From: an uncultured Bacilli bacterium
GTDB taxonomy: Bacteria; Bacillota_I; Bacilli_A; RF39; UBA660
Length of the DNA: 64,000 bases
Reading direction: 5' to 3'
NCBI GenBank assembly: GCA_947588685.1
Contig: CANPYM010000004.1
Span: 1-64,000 of the forward strand
Below are positions 1 to 8,585 of the stretch, one piece after another. The notes below the pieces were generated by a model, which saw only the letters and a list, made by a program, of their open reading frames with translations, made no database searches and was not told the DNA's origin. Each line of letters starts with the position of its first letter. Positions within the stretch are counted from its first letter, which is position 1. The position numbers and the translations under genes were made by a program.

Positions 1-281
1 CGTCGTGGGCGTAGGAAAATTGAGGAGAGCTGTTCCTAGTACGAGAGGACCGGAACGGACATACCTCTGGTGTATCTATTGTCACGCCAGTGGCAGTGTA
101 GAGTAGCTATGTATGGAAAGGATAATCGCTGAAAGCATCTAAGCGAGAAGCCAACTTCAAGATGAGTTTTCCCATACATTATGTAGTAAGATCCCAGATA
201 GACTAACTGGTTGATAGGCTAGAGGTGGAAGCATAGCAATATGTTGAGCTGACTAGTACTAATAGATCGAGGATTTAATCC
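1..281 (+). rRNA. 23S ribosomal RNA, 3' end (partial)
   Basis: The sarcin-ricin loop sequence AGTACGAGAGGACC is at about 37-50, and the stretch ends in the typical 3' terminus GACTAGTACTAATAGATCGAGG. The gene starts outside the window. The mature end is placed near 281 because GGATTTAATCC resembles the usual 3' closing strand of 23S. It is followed closely by 5S rRNA in the same direction, so this is the distal end of an rRNA operon. Confidence 0.95.
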
Positions 282-340
282 TATTATTCTTAGATGAGAT
301 TACACATTATCATGTTTTCAGGGAATTATTTTCCCATAGT

Positions 341-448
341 AAATTTGTGACGATAGCAAGAGTGATACACCTGTTCCCATCCCGAACACAGAAGTTAAGA
401 CTCTTAGCGCCGACGATAGTGTATGCGAAAATAGGGCGTTGCAAATTT
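341..448 (+). rRNA. 5S ribosomal RNA
   Basis: The conserved 5S core CCCATCCCGAACACAGAAG is at about 376-394. The ends AAATTTG (341-347) and CAAATTT (442-448) pair to form helix I. The length of about 108 nt is normal for 5S. It lies about 60 nt behind 23S in the same transcript and is followed by a terminator. Confidence 0.93.
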
Positions 449-459
449 TTTTTTGTCTT

Positions 460-481
460 AAAATGGCCTTGCCATTTTTTT
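460..481 (+). terminator. rRNA operon terminator
   Basis: Short hairpin AATGGC / GCCATT with a 3-nt loop, followed by a T run, directly downstream of 5S. Confidence 0.7.
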
Positions 482-482
482 G

Positions 483-511
483 TTGTTAAATCACCCTTTT
501 TATGATAGAAT
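483..511 (+). promoter_or_regulatory. Sigma-A-type promoter of the paralogous membrane gene pair
   Basis: TTGTTA (483-488), 17-bp spacer, TAGAAT (506-511). It overlaps the T tract of the rRNA terminator and sits about 30 nt before the first gene. Confidence 0.5.
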
Positions 512-540
512 ACATAATACGTATTTATGGGGGTGAGATG

Positions 541-1299
541 ATGAAAAATAACCGATGGGAGCGGATGAAAAAGTATAATTTTCGGCATCGTTTAGGTTTA
601 ATTATGCCAATAATTAGTGTGGGCTTTGTAATGGCTTTGGTATCGGAAATTACAGCCATCATTGTCTTTTTCACCCTCTTACCTCTTATGGCTATCTTGG
701 AAACTGATTTTGTGGAAAGCGCTGTCGTTAAAAGCTTTAAGAATACTTGCTTTTGTTTTTTTCATAATGATGATTATTATGAAGTAACCCAAAGGCTTAC
801 TAGTATGAAAGATTATGTTGATAGTAAAATTTTAAAAGACCGGACTGCTTATTATAAAATGAGTGCGGTTAATTTAATTAATCAATTACCTATCTATGAT
901 GCTGAAGATAAAAGAATGCATTATTCTTTTGTCTCACACGCTTATACGATGTATCTTTTCCGCATTTTAGAACGTAAGCGTTATGTCCAAGATGTGGTTA
1001 TAAATAGGGATAAGAGTAATGACGCCTTAAGTAGTTATGCTAAAGCTTTAGGCTATAAACCACACTCTAGACGTTATAAGTTATACCAAGTTAGTTTTAC
1101 TTTAACTGACGAAGTAGATAAGCCACATGTGGCTTTAGAATTAATTAATGAAGTAGGTCTTGATCAAGAACGATTTCGAATTGTTAAAGATGCCTCAACT
1201 TATTATTTGAAGATTCGCTATAGGCATATTATTAAAAGTCGTATCTTTAAAAGTGATGACTTAGGTGCGTCATCAAAGATTAAAACATTAGTGAAGTGA
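541..1299 (+). CDS. Uncharacterised membrane protein, paralogue 1
   Basis: 252 aa and not recognised. A hydrophobic stretch lies at residues 17-50 (two short membrane segments or one hairpin), after a basic leader with the motif RHRLGLI. The soluble remainder is rich in Lys, Arg and Tyr. It shares clear colinear similarity with the next gene, including AYYKM-AVN-INQLP and a C-terminal FRIVK-TYYL-RY block, so the two arose by tandem duplication. An in-frame ATG exists at 502, but GGGGGTGA at 529-536 is placed for the ATG at 541. The pair is probably co-transcribed (9-nt gap). Confidence 0.75.
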   Translation: MKNNRWERMKKYNFRHRLGLIMPIISVGFVMALVSEITAIIVFFTLLPLMAILETDFVESAVVKSFKNTCFCFFHNDDYYEVTQRLTSMKDYVDSKILKDRTAYYKMSAVNLINQLPIYDAEDKRMHYSFVSHAYTMYLFRILERKRYVQDVVINRDKSNDALSSYAKALGYKPHSRRYKLYQVSFTLTDEVDKPHVALELINEVGLDQERFRIVKDASTYYLKIRYRHIIKSRIFKSDDLGASSKIKTLVK

Positions 1300-1308
1300 G
1301 GATAAACT

Positions 1309-2070
1309 ATGAAATCTAGAAGTAAAAGAGAAGCATTAAAACGTTATAATATTAAACATCGCCTAGCTTTAATCATTCCAGTCAGTATTTGGGCTTTAAT
1401 GGCCACAATACCTAATATCCCTGCTATTATAGGACTTTTCATGGCTGTTACTTTAGGGGTGTGGTTAGGATCTTCTGTAGAAAGACTTTTAATGAAAAGT
1501 TTTCGTCATTCTTGCTTTAGCCTTTTCCTTGGTTTTGACATTATTCAACGCTCGACGTCCATTAGAAATTTTTTAGAAGCCTGTCTTTTAAAAGATCCAA
1601 GAGCTTATTATAAGATGAACGCGGTCAATTTTATCAATCAGTTACCTGTTTATAATACAGATAATAAAAAGCAAGTTTATAATTTTTATTCTCAAGCTTA
1701 TACGGTAAGACTTATTAGATGGGCAAAAAGACAAAATTATATTGATAAAATAGATATTGTTGATACCTATAAATATCAAAATCTCCATATTTACCGAATG
1801 GCTTTAGGCCTTGGCAAACAAAAAAGAAAATACCATATGTATAATGTTTATTTTACATTAGCTGATTCAATGGATAAAACTAAAACTTCTTTACGTCTTA
1901 TTAACGCTGCCGGCTTGGATAACCGTCGTTTTAAAATTGTTAAAGAAGGAAACACGTATTATTTAAGAATGCGTTATGGTAATATTATCGCAGATAGACT
2001 AAAACGTGATGAAAGTAAAATCAAGCCGGAAGAACATGCCCGGATGAAAGTCTATCGTAAACATAATTAA
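1309..2070 (+). CDS. Uncharacterised membrane protein, paralogue 2
   Basis: 253 aa, paralogue of the preceding protein with the same architecture: basic N-terminus (YNIKHRLALI), a hydrophobic stretch at about 20-55, then a cytoplasmic-looking basic domain containing AYYKMNAVNFINQLP. No catalytic motif is visible. The gene begins 9 nt after its partner, with a weak GAGGAT-type Shine-Dalgarno. Function unknown. Confidence 0.75.
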   Translation: MKSRSKREALKRYNIKHRLALIIPVSIWALMATIPNIPAIIGLFMAVTLGVWLGSSVERLLMKSFRHSCFSLFLGFDIIQRSTSIRNFLEACLLKDPRAYYKMNAVNFINQLPVYNTDNKKQVYNFYSQAYTVRLIRWAKRQNYIDKIDIVDTYKYQNLHIYRMALGLGKQKRKYHMYNVYFTLADSMDKTKTSLRLINAAGLDNRRFKIVKEGNTYYLRMRYGNIIADRLKRDESKIKPEEHARMKVYRKHN

Positions 2071-2087
2071 CAGATATTTAAAAAATG

Positions 2088-2117
2088 TTGTCTAACATAT
2101 AAAAAGTTTGCTATAAT
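2088..2117 (+). promoter_or_regulatory. Promoter of the tsaE operon
   Basis: TTGTCT (2088-2093), 18-bp spacer, TATAAT (2112-2117), just upstream of tsaE. Confidence 0.6.
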
Positions 2118-2132
2118 GATAGTGGTGATTTT

Positions 2133-2582
2133 ATGGAATATAAATATACATCTCATAGTGTAACAGAGACACTTGAGTTAGCCCAAAATTTTGAATCAGA
2201 GAAGTTCCCTAATATGGTAATTTGCCTAAATGGTGAATTAGGAAGTGGCAAAACGATGTTTGTTAAAGGTATTGCCCAAGCTTTAGGCATTGAAGAAAGT
2301 ATTACCTCACCAACATTTACAATTGTTAAAGAGTATGATGGCGAGCTACCTTTATACCATTTTGATGTTTATCGTTTAGATGGTAAAACAGATGGCATTG
2401 GTATGGAAGAATATTTTACTAAAGGTGGCGTCGTTGCTATTGAATGGGCCGATACAATTAAAGACGTCTTACCAGAAGAAAGATTAGAAATAAAATTTAA
2501 GGTTGTCGATGAAGATAAACGTGTTCTTATCATCACTCCTTATGGAACAAAATATGAAGAATTATGTGAGGCGGTATTGTGA
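2133..2582 (+). CDS. tsaE: tRNA threonylcarbamoyladenosine biosynthesis ATPase TsaE
   Basis: 149 aa, the usual TsaE length. The Walker A motif GELGSGKT is at residues 34-41, followed by the family sequence TSPTFTIVKEY and the EWAD block. TsaE is the ATPase that resets the TsaB-TsaD complex during formation of t6A37 in ANN-decoding tRNAs. It is the first gene of a tsaE-tsaB-rimI-tsaD operon. Its TGA stop overlaps the GTG start of tsaB by 4 nt, which suggests translational coupling and shows that TGA is a stop codon here. Confidence 0.95.
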   Translation: MEYKYTSHSVTETLELAQNFESEKFPNMVICLNGELGSGKTMFVKGIAQALGIEESITSPTFTIVKEYDGELPLYHFDVYRLDGKTDGIGMEEYFTKGGVVAIEWADTIKDVLPEERLEIKFKVVDEDKRVLIITPYGTKYEELCEAVL

Positions 2583-3196
2583 AAATATTATTTTTAGATA
2601 CGTCTTCTTTTTTTGCTACAGTGGCAATTATTGAAGATGGAAAGATTAAATACTTATTTCAAGAAGAAATAAAGGATGATATGGCATCAAGGATGTTGCC
2701 TGTCATTCAAGAAGGCTTTAATCAAGTATCATTTACAATTAATGACATTGATAAAATAATGGTTGTCAATGGTCCAGGTTCTTTTACGGGTGTCCGCATT
2801 GGTGTGACTATTGCTAAAGTTTTAGCGTGGTCTATTAAAAAAGATATTATTCCGGTATCAAGCCTTGCTTTTTTAGCGACAACGAGAACATCTTCTAAGT
2901 ATATTATTCCGATGATTGATGCTAGAAGAGGATACGTTTATGCTGGTGTTTATGATCAAGAATTAAACAGTGTTTTAGCTGATCAATATATTGCCTATGA
3001 TGCTTTAAAAGAATATTTTGAAGATGGTACAATCATCAGTCATGATGAACTTCCTATGGCAACTAAACCAGAGTTAGATGTTCTTAAAATAGTTTCTAAA
3101 TATCAAAATAATGAACCTGTTCCTTGTCATAGTGTTAACCCTAACTATTTGAAGAAAACGGAAGCGGAAGAAAAATTAGAGGTAAAAAATGATTAG
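2579..3196 (+). CDS. tsaB: t6A biosynthesis protein TsaB
   Basis: 205 aa, slightly short for the family. It carries the TsaB/ASKHA signature GPGSFTGVRIG and starts ILFLDTSS. TsaB is the inactive homologue that dimerises with TsaD. It starts at a GTG overlapping the tsaE stop, and its 3' end overlaps rimI by 8 nt. The C-terminus ends in the family element VNPNYLKKTEAEEK. Confidence 0.93.
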   Translation: MKILFLDTSSFFATVAIIEDGKIKYLFQEEIKDDMASRMLPVIQEGFNQVSFTINDIDKIMVVNGPGSFTGVRIGVTIAKVLAWSIKKDIIPVSSLAFLATTRTSSKYIIPMIDARRGYVYAGVYDQELNSVLADQYIAYDALKEYFEDGTIISHDELPMATKPELDVLKIVSKYQNNEPVPCHSVNPNYLKKTEAEEKLEVKND

Positions 3197-3614
3197 AAAA
3201 GTAGTTAAAAGTGATTATGAAAAGTTAATTAAATATTATCGTTTGTTTGATGATAGCCAAGTTGAACTATTTCCAACGGATCCTTTTGCCCATTTACTTG
3301 TCTACGAATTAGATAATCAGATTGTTGGCTTTGTTAACTACAGCATTATTTATGAGCGAGCTGAAATAAATTATATATATATTGAGGAAGAGTATCGTAA
3401 TAAACATATTGCGAGTGAATTTATGGAATTAATTATTACAGACGCTATTGATAGTGGCTGTGTCAATATTTCTTTAGAAGTTTCCGTTAATAACAAAGCA
3501 GGCCTTGCTTTATATGAAAAATATGGCTTTGAACGTAAAGCCATTCGCAAAAATTATTACCCTGATGGTGATGGGGTCTTAATGGTGAAAGAGTTGGTAA
3601 AAGATGAAAAATGA
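3189..3614 (+). CDS. rimI: GNAT N-acetyltransferase, RimI-like
   Basis: 141 aa single GNAT domain. Motif A is at about 75-90 (IEEEYRNKHIASEF), and the C-terminal ALYEKYGFERKAIRKNYY is typical of RimI, the acetyltransferase of ribosomal protein S18. Position between tsaB and tsaD is the classic RimI context in Firmicutes. Its last codons overlap tsaD by 11 nt. Acetylation of S18 is inferred from family and context. Confidence 0.85.
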   Translation: MIRKVVKSDYEKLIKYYRLFDDSQVELFPTDPFAHLLVYELDNQIVGFVNYSIIYERAEINYIYIEEEYRNKHIASEFMELIITDAIDSGCVNISLEVSVNNKAGLALYEKYGFERKAIRKNYYPDGDGVLMVKELVKDEK

Positions 3615-4611
3615 TGTATATATTTTAGGCATAGAATCTAGTTGTGATGAAACGAGTGTATCAATTGTTAAAAATGGTGAGGAAGATATTGCTACAGTTG
3701 TTTTATCACAAATGGATACCCATGCTAATTATGGTGGCGTTGTTCCCGAGATTGCCAGTAGGATGCATGTTGAAAATATTACGATGGTCATTGAGGAATG
3801 CTTAAATAAGGCTCATATGACGATGGATGATATAACAGCTATTGCTGTAACTTATGGACCAGGTTTAATTGGTTCTTTGCTTGTAGGGGTAACGGCAGCT
3901 AAAACGCTTGCCTACGTTTATAATAAACCCCTTGTACCTGTTCATCATATTGCTGGTCATATCTACGCTAATAACTTAACGAAAAAGATGAGTTTCCCCC
4001 TTATAGCTTTAGTTGTCAGTGGGGGACATACGGAACTTATTTATATGAAAGATAACTATAGCTTCGAAAAAATTGGTGGAACCTTAGATGACGCTGTCGG
4101 TGAAGCTTATGATAAGGTAGCGCGCATTGTTAAAGTTCCATATCCTGGTGGACCATTAGTTGATAAAATGTCTTATCAAGGAGAGGATAATTATGATCTT
4201 CCTTTACCCCTTGATGACGATTCATACAATTTCAGTTTTAGTGGCTTAAAGAGTGCGGTTATTAATCTTGTTCATAATGAAGAACAAAGAGGACATACTA
4301 TTAATAAGGAAGATTTAGCTTGTTCTTTCCAAAAACGCGTTGTGGATATTTTAACCAAGAAGACTATGCGAGCTTTAGAACATTACAATGTTAAGAATAT
4401 GATTATCGCTGGTGGGGTGGCTGCTAATAGTGGCATTAGAACTAAATTTACAGAGTTATGTGCTGAAAATGGTGTTGATCTTACGATACCAGAGTTTAAA
4501 TATTGTACGGATAATGCGACGATGATTGCAGCGGCAGGATTCTTTGCCTATGAAAAAGGTAAAAGAGCTGACCTTGACCTAAAAGCTAAAGCTAATACAA
4601 AATTAGAATAG
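3604..4611 (+). CDS. tsaD: tRNA N6-adenosine threonylcarbamoyltransferase TsaD
   Basis: 335 aa, full length. It starts ILGIESSCDET. The metal-binding HxxxH is at residues 115-119 (HHIAGH), and the nucleotide-binding block IAGGVAANSGIR is in the C-terminal half. It transfers the threonylcarbamoyl group to A37 of tRNA in complex with TsaB and TsaE. The start lies inside the end of rimI. Confidence 0.96.
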   Translation: MKNDVYILGIESSCDETSVSIVKNGEEDIATVVLSQMDTHANYGGVVPEIASRMHVENITMVIEECLNKAHMTMDDITAIAVTYGPGLIGSLLVGVTAAKTLAYVYNKPLVPVHHIAGHIYANNLTKKMSFPLIALVVSGGHTELIYMKDNYSFEKIGGTLDDAVGEAYDKVARIVKVPYPGGPLVDKMSYQGEDNYDLPLPLDDDSYNFSFSGLKSAVINLVHNEEQRGHTINKEDLACSFQKRVVDILTKKTMRALEHYNVKNMIIAGGVAANSGIRTKFTELCAENGVDLTIPEFKYCTDNATMIAAAGFFAYEKGKRADLDLKAKANTKLE

Positions 4612-4620
4612 AGGGAATAA

Positions 4621-5298
4621 ATGAAATGTCTTATCTTATGTGCTGATCATAATGATGATGCTACCATTGAGCCATATGCTTTAATGGAAATTGATGAAGG
4701 GATAACGGCTTTAGATGTCTTAATTGATCAGGTTCATCAAATTGCGGAAATTGATCAAATATATGTTGTAACTAATGGTAAAAGTTATGATGCTTTTCTA
4801 AATTGGTATGATAATCGTTATTCTGATGTTAAGATTATTAACGATAATACGACTTCGCCTGATGCCAAGTTAGGAGCAATTGGCGATATTAAGTTCACTT
4901 TAAATTGTGAAAATATCAACGATGATTTACTAATTATCGCAGGTGATGCGGTATATGACTTTGACTTATTAGATATTTATAACTATTATAAGCTTAAAGA
5001 AGCGCCAGTCATCGCTGTTAAAAAAGCTTTAAATTTACTAGATTTAAAACGCTATGGTGTTGTCAGATTTGATGATGATAATAAAATTATTGAAATGCAT
5101 GAAAAAGTAACAGATCCGATTGGTAGTCACATTGCGTTAGCGCTTTACTTTTATCCAAAAGAGGTTATTAGAACATTTGATTATTATCTATCTGAAGGAA
5201 ATAAGACGACCTCACCTGGATATTTCCTTGAATATTTATATCCTAATAGTGATACTTATGCCTATGTTATTGATGGTGAATATTATACGTTAAAATAA
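4621..5298 (+). CDS. Nucleotidyltransferase-like protein (sugar-phosphate NTase fold)
   Basis: 225 aa. Layout of a short RmlA/GlmU-type nucleotidyltransferase: an N-terminal Rossmann-like segment with LDVLIDQV, a LLIIAGDAVYDFDLLDIY block around residues 100-118 in the place of the catalytic aspartate motif, then RYGVVRFDDDNKIIEMHEKV. The usual N-terminal G-x-G-T-R-x nucleotide loop is replaced by a divergent LCADHNDDATIEPYALMEI. Last gene of the t6A operon, 9 nt behind tsaD. The substrate cannot be read from sequence. Confidence 0.65.
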   Translation: MKCLILCADHNDDATIEPYALMEIDEGITALDVLIDQVHQIAEIDQIYVVTNGKSYDAFLNWYDNRYSDVKIINDNTTSPDAKLGAIGDIKFTLNCENINDDLLIIAGDAVYDFDLLDIYNYYKLKEAPVIAVKKALNLLDLKRYGVVRFDDDNKIIEMHEKVTDPIGSHIALALYFYPKEVIRTFDYYLSEGNKTTSPGYFLEYLYPNSDTYAYVIDGEYYTLK

Positions 5299-5301
5299 AT
5301 G

Positions 5302-5328
5302 TAAAAGGTTTGTTTATCAAGCCTTTTT
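5302..5328 (+). terminator. Terminator of the t6A operon
   Basis: AAAAGGTTTG / CAAGCCTTTT stem (one G-T wobble, 5-nt loop) ending in T5. Confidence 0.7.
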
Positions 5329-5330
5329 AA

Positions 5331-5359
5331 TTGACTTTAAGACCTTTATATAGTACAAT
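5331..5359 (+). promoter_or_regulatory. Promoter of the SPFH gene
   Basis: TTGACT (5331-5336), 17-bp spacer, TACAAT (5354-5359). The start codon is 25 nt downstream, with CGGAG as ribosome binding site. Confidence 0.65.
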
Positions 5360-5383
5360 TGTTTTAGAAACGGAGATGTAGTT

Positions 5384-6751
5384 ATGGCTGAAGAAAATAT
5401 GAAACATATGCCTCAATTTGTTCGCACGGGATTTTTATGGCAAATTGAGGGGGGACATGTTTTAGTTAAACAAAATAGATGGGGTAATAATGGTAAAATT
5501 CGGGCCGTTGCCAAGTTTTTTTATGATAGGAAAGTAATTGAAGAAAAAAAGTCTCTTAGTGAACTATCTAATGATGAATTAAGACAAGAACTTAGAAATG
5601 CTGAAAGAACATCTGAAGAAATTGAAATGATTAGAAGTGAGCTCTCTTATCGTAGACGTTTATGGGTACGTCAATTATCTGACGAACAATTAGAAAGTAA
5701 AAAAGATGAAACGGGAAGCCAATTACAAAGAGACTTAATCAATGCAGAAATTGAATATCGCAAAAGTAGAAGAGACAATAATCTTCCTCTTGAAGAAGTA
5801 CGAAGGGATGAGAAGCTTCAAGACTATAAATTAACTTTTGTACATGAAAAAAGATTCAAGGGATTTAAAACTAAAAATGGTGCCCGTATTGTATGGCCTT
5901 GGGAATCAGGTATCGTTTTATCAACTGGTACAGTTACCATTATAACACCAGCTATTTCTGAAATTTCTAGAGATAAAGTTAGGGTAACATTTGATACAAA
6001 CTATATGTATCATGTTGCGGATCCTGAATTATTTGCTTTTAGAATTAATGAGCACAGAGGTGTTTCTGGTGTTGAAAGACAAATTGGTGTTTTGCTAGAT
6101 AATGATGTTCGTGAATATGTAAAGTCGGTTTCAGCCGATACGTTTAGAGAAAAAGGTTATAAAGCATTGAAAACACTGCTTCGGTCTAAAATTAGCGAAG
6201 TAGAAAAAGATTATGGTATAGAACTAGAAGATTTTACCTTAAGTAAAATACAATTGCCAAATGAGATACTTGAAAGAGAGGATGAACTAAAAGCTGCCGA
6301 AGCTGAATCTTCAAGAAAAATAAAGTTAGCTAAAGCAGAGGCAGAAGCTGCTAAGATAAAAGCAGAGGCAGATGCATACGCTGCTAGACTAAGTGCCGAG
6401 GCACAGGCATATAAAGATCAAAAACGGCTTGAAGCAGCAATAGAAACAGTAAAAACTTTAGGTTTACCACTTGACCCTAACCAGTTAGCAGCAATAATGG
6501 CTGCAACGGCAGCCGACAGTAACGTTGTTGTCAATACTTCTGGCGATGCATCTAAAATGGATACTACAACTGCTGTTGTGACATCGCAACAAATCGGAAA
6601 AGTTAGTCAAAAGCAACAACAAGGACAAGATCAGCAGCCAACTCAGCAACAAGGTCAACCACAACCACCTGCTCCAACTACTCCAACTACTCCAACTACT
6701 CCAACTGATGGTGATAAAGTATCAAACGATGGAAAAGCAAGAACCCGCTAA
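5384..6751 (+). CDS. SPFH/band 7 domain protein with charged insertion and PT-rich tail
   Basis: 455 aa. After a short N-terminal strand region (WQIEGGHVLVKQNRWG) there is a highly charged helical insertion at about 50-140. The SPFH-like core follows at about 150-290 (VRVTFDTNYMYHVADPELFAF), then an Ala/Glu/Lys-rich coiled coil at about 295-350 and a low-complexity Gln/Pro/Thr tail. No signal peptide or membrane helix is visible, which is unusual because most SPFH proteins are anchored. It may scaffold a membrane-associated complex peripherally. Followed after 15 nt by a small protein, probably in one transcript. Confidence 0.7.
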   Translation: MAEENMKHMPQFVRTGFLWQIEGGHVLVKQNRWGNNGKIRAVAKFFYDRKVIEEKKSLSELSNDELRQELRNAERTSEEIEMIRSELSYRRRLWVRQLSDEQLESKKDETGSQLQRDLINAEIEYRKSRRDNNLPLEEVRRDEKLQDYKLTFVHEKRFKGFKTKNGARIVWPWESGIVLSTGTVTIITPAISEISRDKVRVTFDTNYMYHVADPELFAFRINEHRGVSGVERQIGVLLDNDVREYVKSVSADTFREKGYKALKTLLRSKISEVEKDYGIELEDFTLSKIQLPNEILEREDELKAAEAESSRKIKLAKAEAEAAKIKAEADAYAARLSAEAQAYKDQKRLEAAIETVKTLGLPLDPNQLAAIMAATAADSNVVVNTSGDASKMDTTTAVVTSQQIGKVSQKQQQGQDQQPTQQQGQPQPPAPTTPTTPTTPTDGDKVSNDGKARTR

Positions 6752-6766
6752 TAAAGGAAACAATCT

Positions 6767-7054
6767 ATGAATATATATGATAAAGATGAACTAATGGCTC
6801 TAGCTGAAAAGTTAAATGATAAGATGCCATATGCTCCAGCATTAGAAGAACAATTATGTGAGGCATATCATCTTGTTAGTAAAGATGGCTATTTTAATCG
6901 TGATGATTCTTTGGTTTTAGCAGAACTTAAAGGCGAAGAACTAGAACCATTTATGGTTTATCCTCGCGCTTTTGTTAAGCCATCAGAAATGATTCAACTT
7001 ATTTTAAGAACGAGGTTTAATAATCTTGAAGATGAGCAAACTAAAACAAAATAA
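6767..7054 (+). CDS. Small hypothetical protein
   Basis: 95 aa, acidic, soluble, largely helical by composition, no recognised domain. The start has a good AGGAAA site 10 nt upstream. It sits between the SPFH gene and a terminator and is probably co-transcribed with the SPFH gene. Function unknown. Confidence 0.65.
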   Translation: MNIYDKDELMALAEKLNDKMPYAPALEEQLCEAYHLVSKDGYFNRDDSLVLAELKGEELEPFMVYPRAFVKPSEMIQLILRTRFNNLEDEQTKTK

Positions 7055-7076
7055 ACTACGCTAATGCGTAGTTTTT
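7054..7076 (+). terminator. Terminator between convergent operons
   Basis: AACTACGC / GCGTAGTT stem with TAAT loop and T6. It overlaps the stop codon of the convergent permease gene, so the hairpin may serve both strands. Confidence 0.75.
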
Positions 7077-7852
7077 TCATACTTTTTTTCAATATAATAC
7101 ACTAAATAATAAAGAGTTGTTGCGACAATACATAAAAGAATAATGCCACTCATAACTAAATCTAGATTAAATACTTGTGATCCATACATAATAAGATATC
7201 CAATCCCTTTTTTAGATACTAAGAACTCACCCATAATGATACCAATTAAAGACATACTAATACAAATCTTTAAATTGCTGATAATTGTTGGAATATTACT
7301 TGGAAAGACAAGATAATAATATAATTTAATCTTACTTTTCGTAAATGATTTAACTAATTTAATCTTGTTTTCATCAATATTGATAAAGCCATTATAAATG
7401 TTGATAGTTAAAACTATTGAACTAATTAAAATAGCCATAATTATGATTGATGTGGTCGTTGTTCCAAACCAAATTAAAATAATCGGTCCTAAAGCGACTT
7501 TAGGTAGACTATTTAAAATGGTAAGATATGGTTCCATAACTTTGGCTAGAGTTTGTGATGACCATAAAAGACTAGCAAAAACAATACCAATAAGCATACT
7601 AATGATAAAACTGATAATAGTTTCATAAATAGTTGTTCCAATATGAATAAATAAGTTATGGCTCTGATATAATCCAACAATTGTATCGACAATTTTCTTA
7701 GGTGAGGAAACAATAAAAGCGTCGACAACTTTCATATCAGTTAATAATTGCCATAAGATAATAAAAATAATAAAGATTATAATTTGACCAAGGTATATTA
7801 ATATTTTTTTTGTCTTTCTTTTCTTTAAATAAAGTTGATGTTCTTTACTCAT
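7061..7852 (-). CDS. ABC transporter permease, SsuC/TauC type
   Basis: 263 aa with about six hydrophobic segments. The EAA-loop region lies near residue 175-200 (FPSNIPTIISNLKI), and the early LWQLLTDMKV is typical of nitrate/sulfonate/taurine/NMT1-type permeases. A TTG at 7858 is in frame, but the ATG at 7852 has AAGGAAA upstream and overlaps the stop region of the ATPase gene. Third gene of a substrate-binding protein, ATPase, permease operon. The substrate is not determined. Confidence 0.85.
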   Translation of the reverse strand: MSKEHQLYLKKRKTKKILIYLGQIIIFIIFIILWQLLTDMKVVDAFIVSSPKKIVDTIVGLYQSHNLFIHIGTTIYETIISFIISMLIGIVFASLLWSSQTLAKVMEPYLTILNSLPKVALGPIILIWFGTTTTSIIIMAILISSIVLTINIYNGFINIDENKIKLVKSFTKSKIKLYYYLVFPSNIPTIISNLKICISMSLIGIIMGEFLVSKKGIGYLIMYGSQVFNLDLVMSGIILLCIVATTLYYLVYYIEKKYEKTTH

Positions 7853-8585
7853 AATCAATTTCCTTCCATATCAGTTGATAATATTCATTGAAAAGGGGTG
7901 TGTTGCGCCTTTCTGATGGGAGGGTGTTCTGATCAAAATTAATATCATATACTTTTTTTATATAACTAGGTCTTTTGGATAAAATGACAACTTTATTACA
8001 AAGCGTTACAGCTTCCGAGATGTCGTGTGTAACTATAACTAGAGTTTTATGCTCAGCTTTTAAAATACTATAGACATCATTAGATATATTTAGTCGTGAT
8101 TGAAAATCAAGAGCACTAAAAGGTTCATCCATCAAAAGAATATCAGGCTTGATAGCTAAACTGCGGATAAGGGCAACTCTTTGACGCATTCCTCCTGATA
8201 AGTTTCTAGGATAACTATAAATGAAGTCTTTAAGTCCATATTTATTTAAAAGATTAAGAACATATTCTTTACTATCACTATCTAATTTACCTTTAATTTT
8301 AAGCCCAATAAGGCAATTATCTAAGACATTAAGCCAATCGAATAAAGCATCTTCTTGAAGCATATACCCGATTGTTTTATTATGATAATTAATTGTTCCG
8401 CTTGACGCTTTTTCTTGTCCATTTAAAATTGATAAAAGAGTAGACTTGCCACAACCACTAGGTCCTACAATAGCAACAAAATCCCCATCTTCAATATCAA
8501 GGGATATGTTTTTAGTAGCTACTATTTCGCCTTTAGGGGTGTGATATACTTTAGAAACGTTTTTTATGGATAAAATATTAGTCAT
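7845..8585 (-). CDS. ABC transporter ATP-binding protein, SsuB/TauB type
   Basis: 246 aa. Walker A GPSGCGKST, signature LSGGMRQRV and Walker B ILLMDEPFSALD are all present. The family Q-loop area reads IGYMLQEDALFDW. It energises the adjacent permease. It overlaps the permease start by 8 nt and the end of the binding-protein gene by 8 nt, so the three are translated as a coupled operon. Confidence 0.92.
   Translation of the reverse strand: MTNILSIKNVSKVYHTPKGEIVATKNISLDIEDGDFVAIVGPSGCGKSTLLSILNGQEKASSGTINYHNKTIGYMLQEDALFDWLNVLDNCLIGLKIKGKLDSDSKEYVLNLLNKYGLKDFIYSYPRNLSGGMRQRVALIRSLAIKPDILLMDEPFSALDFQSRLNISNDVYSILKAEHKTLVIVTHDISEAVTLCNKVVILSKRPSYIKKVYDINFDQNTLPSERRNTPLFNEYYQLIWKEIDYE

Noticed and set aside
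310-588. Minus-strand 92-codon open frame
   Set aside because: It runs through the 5S rRNA and the rRNA terminator, so it is a chance frame.
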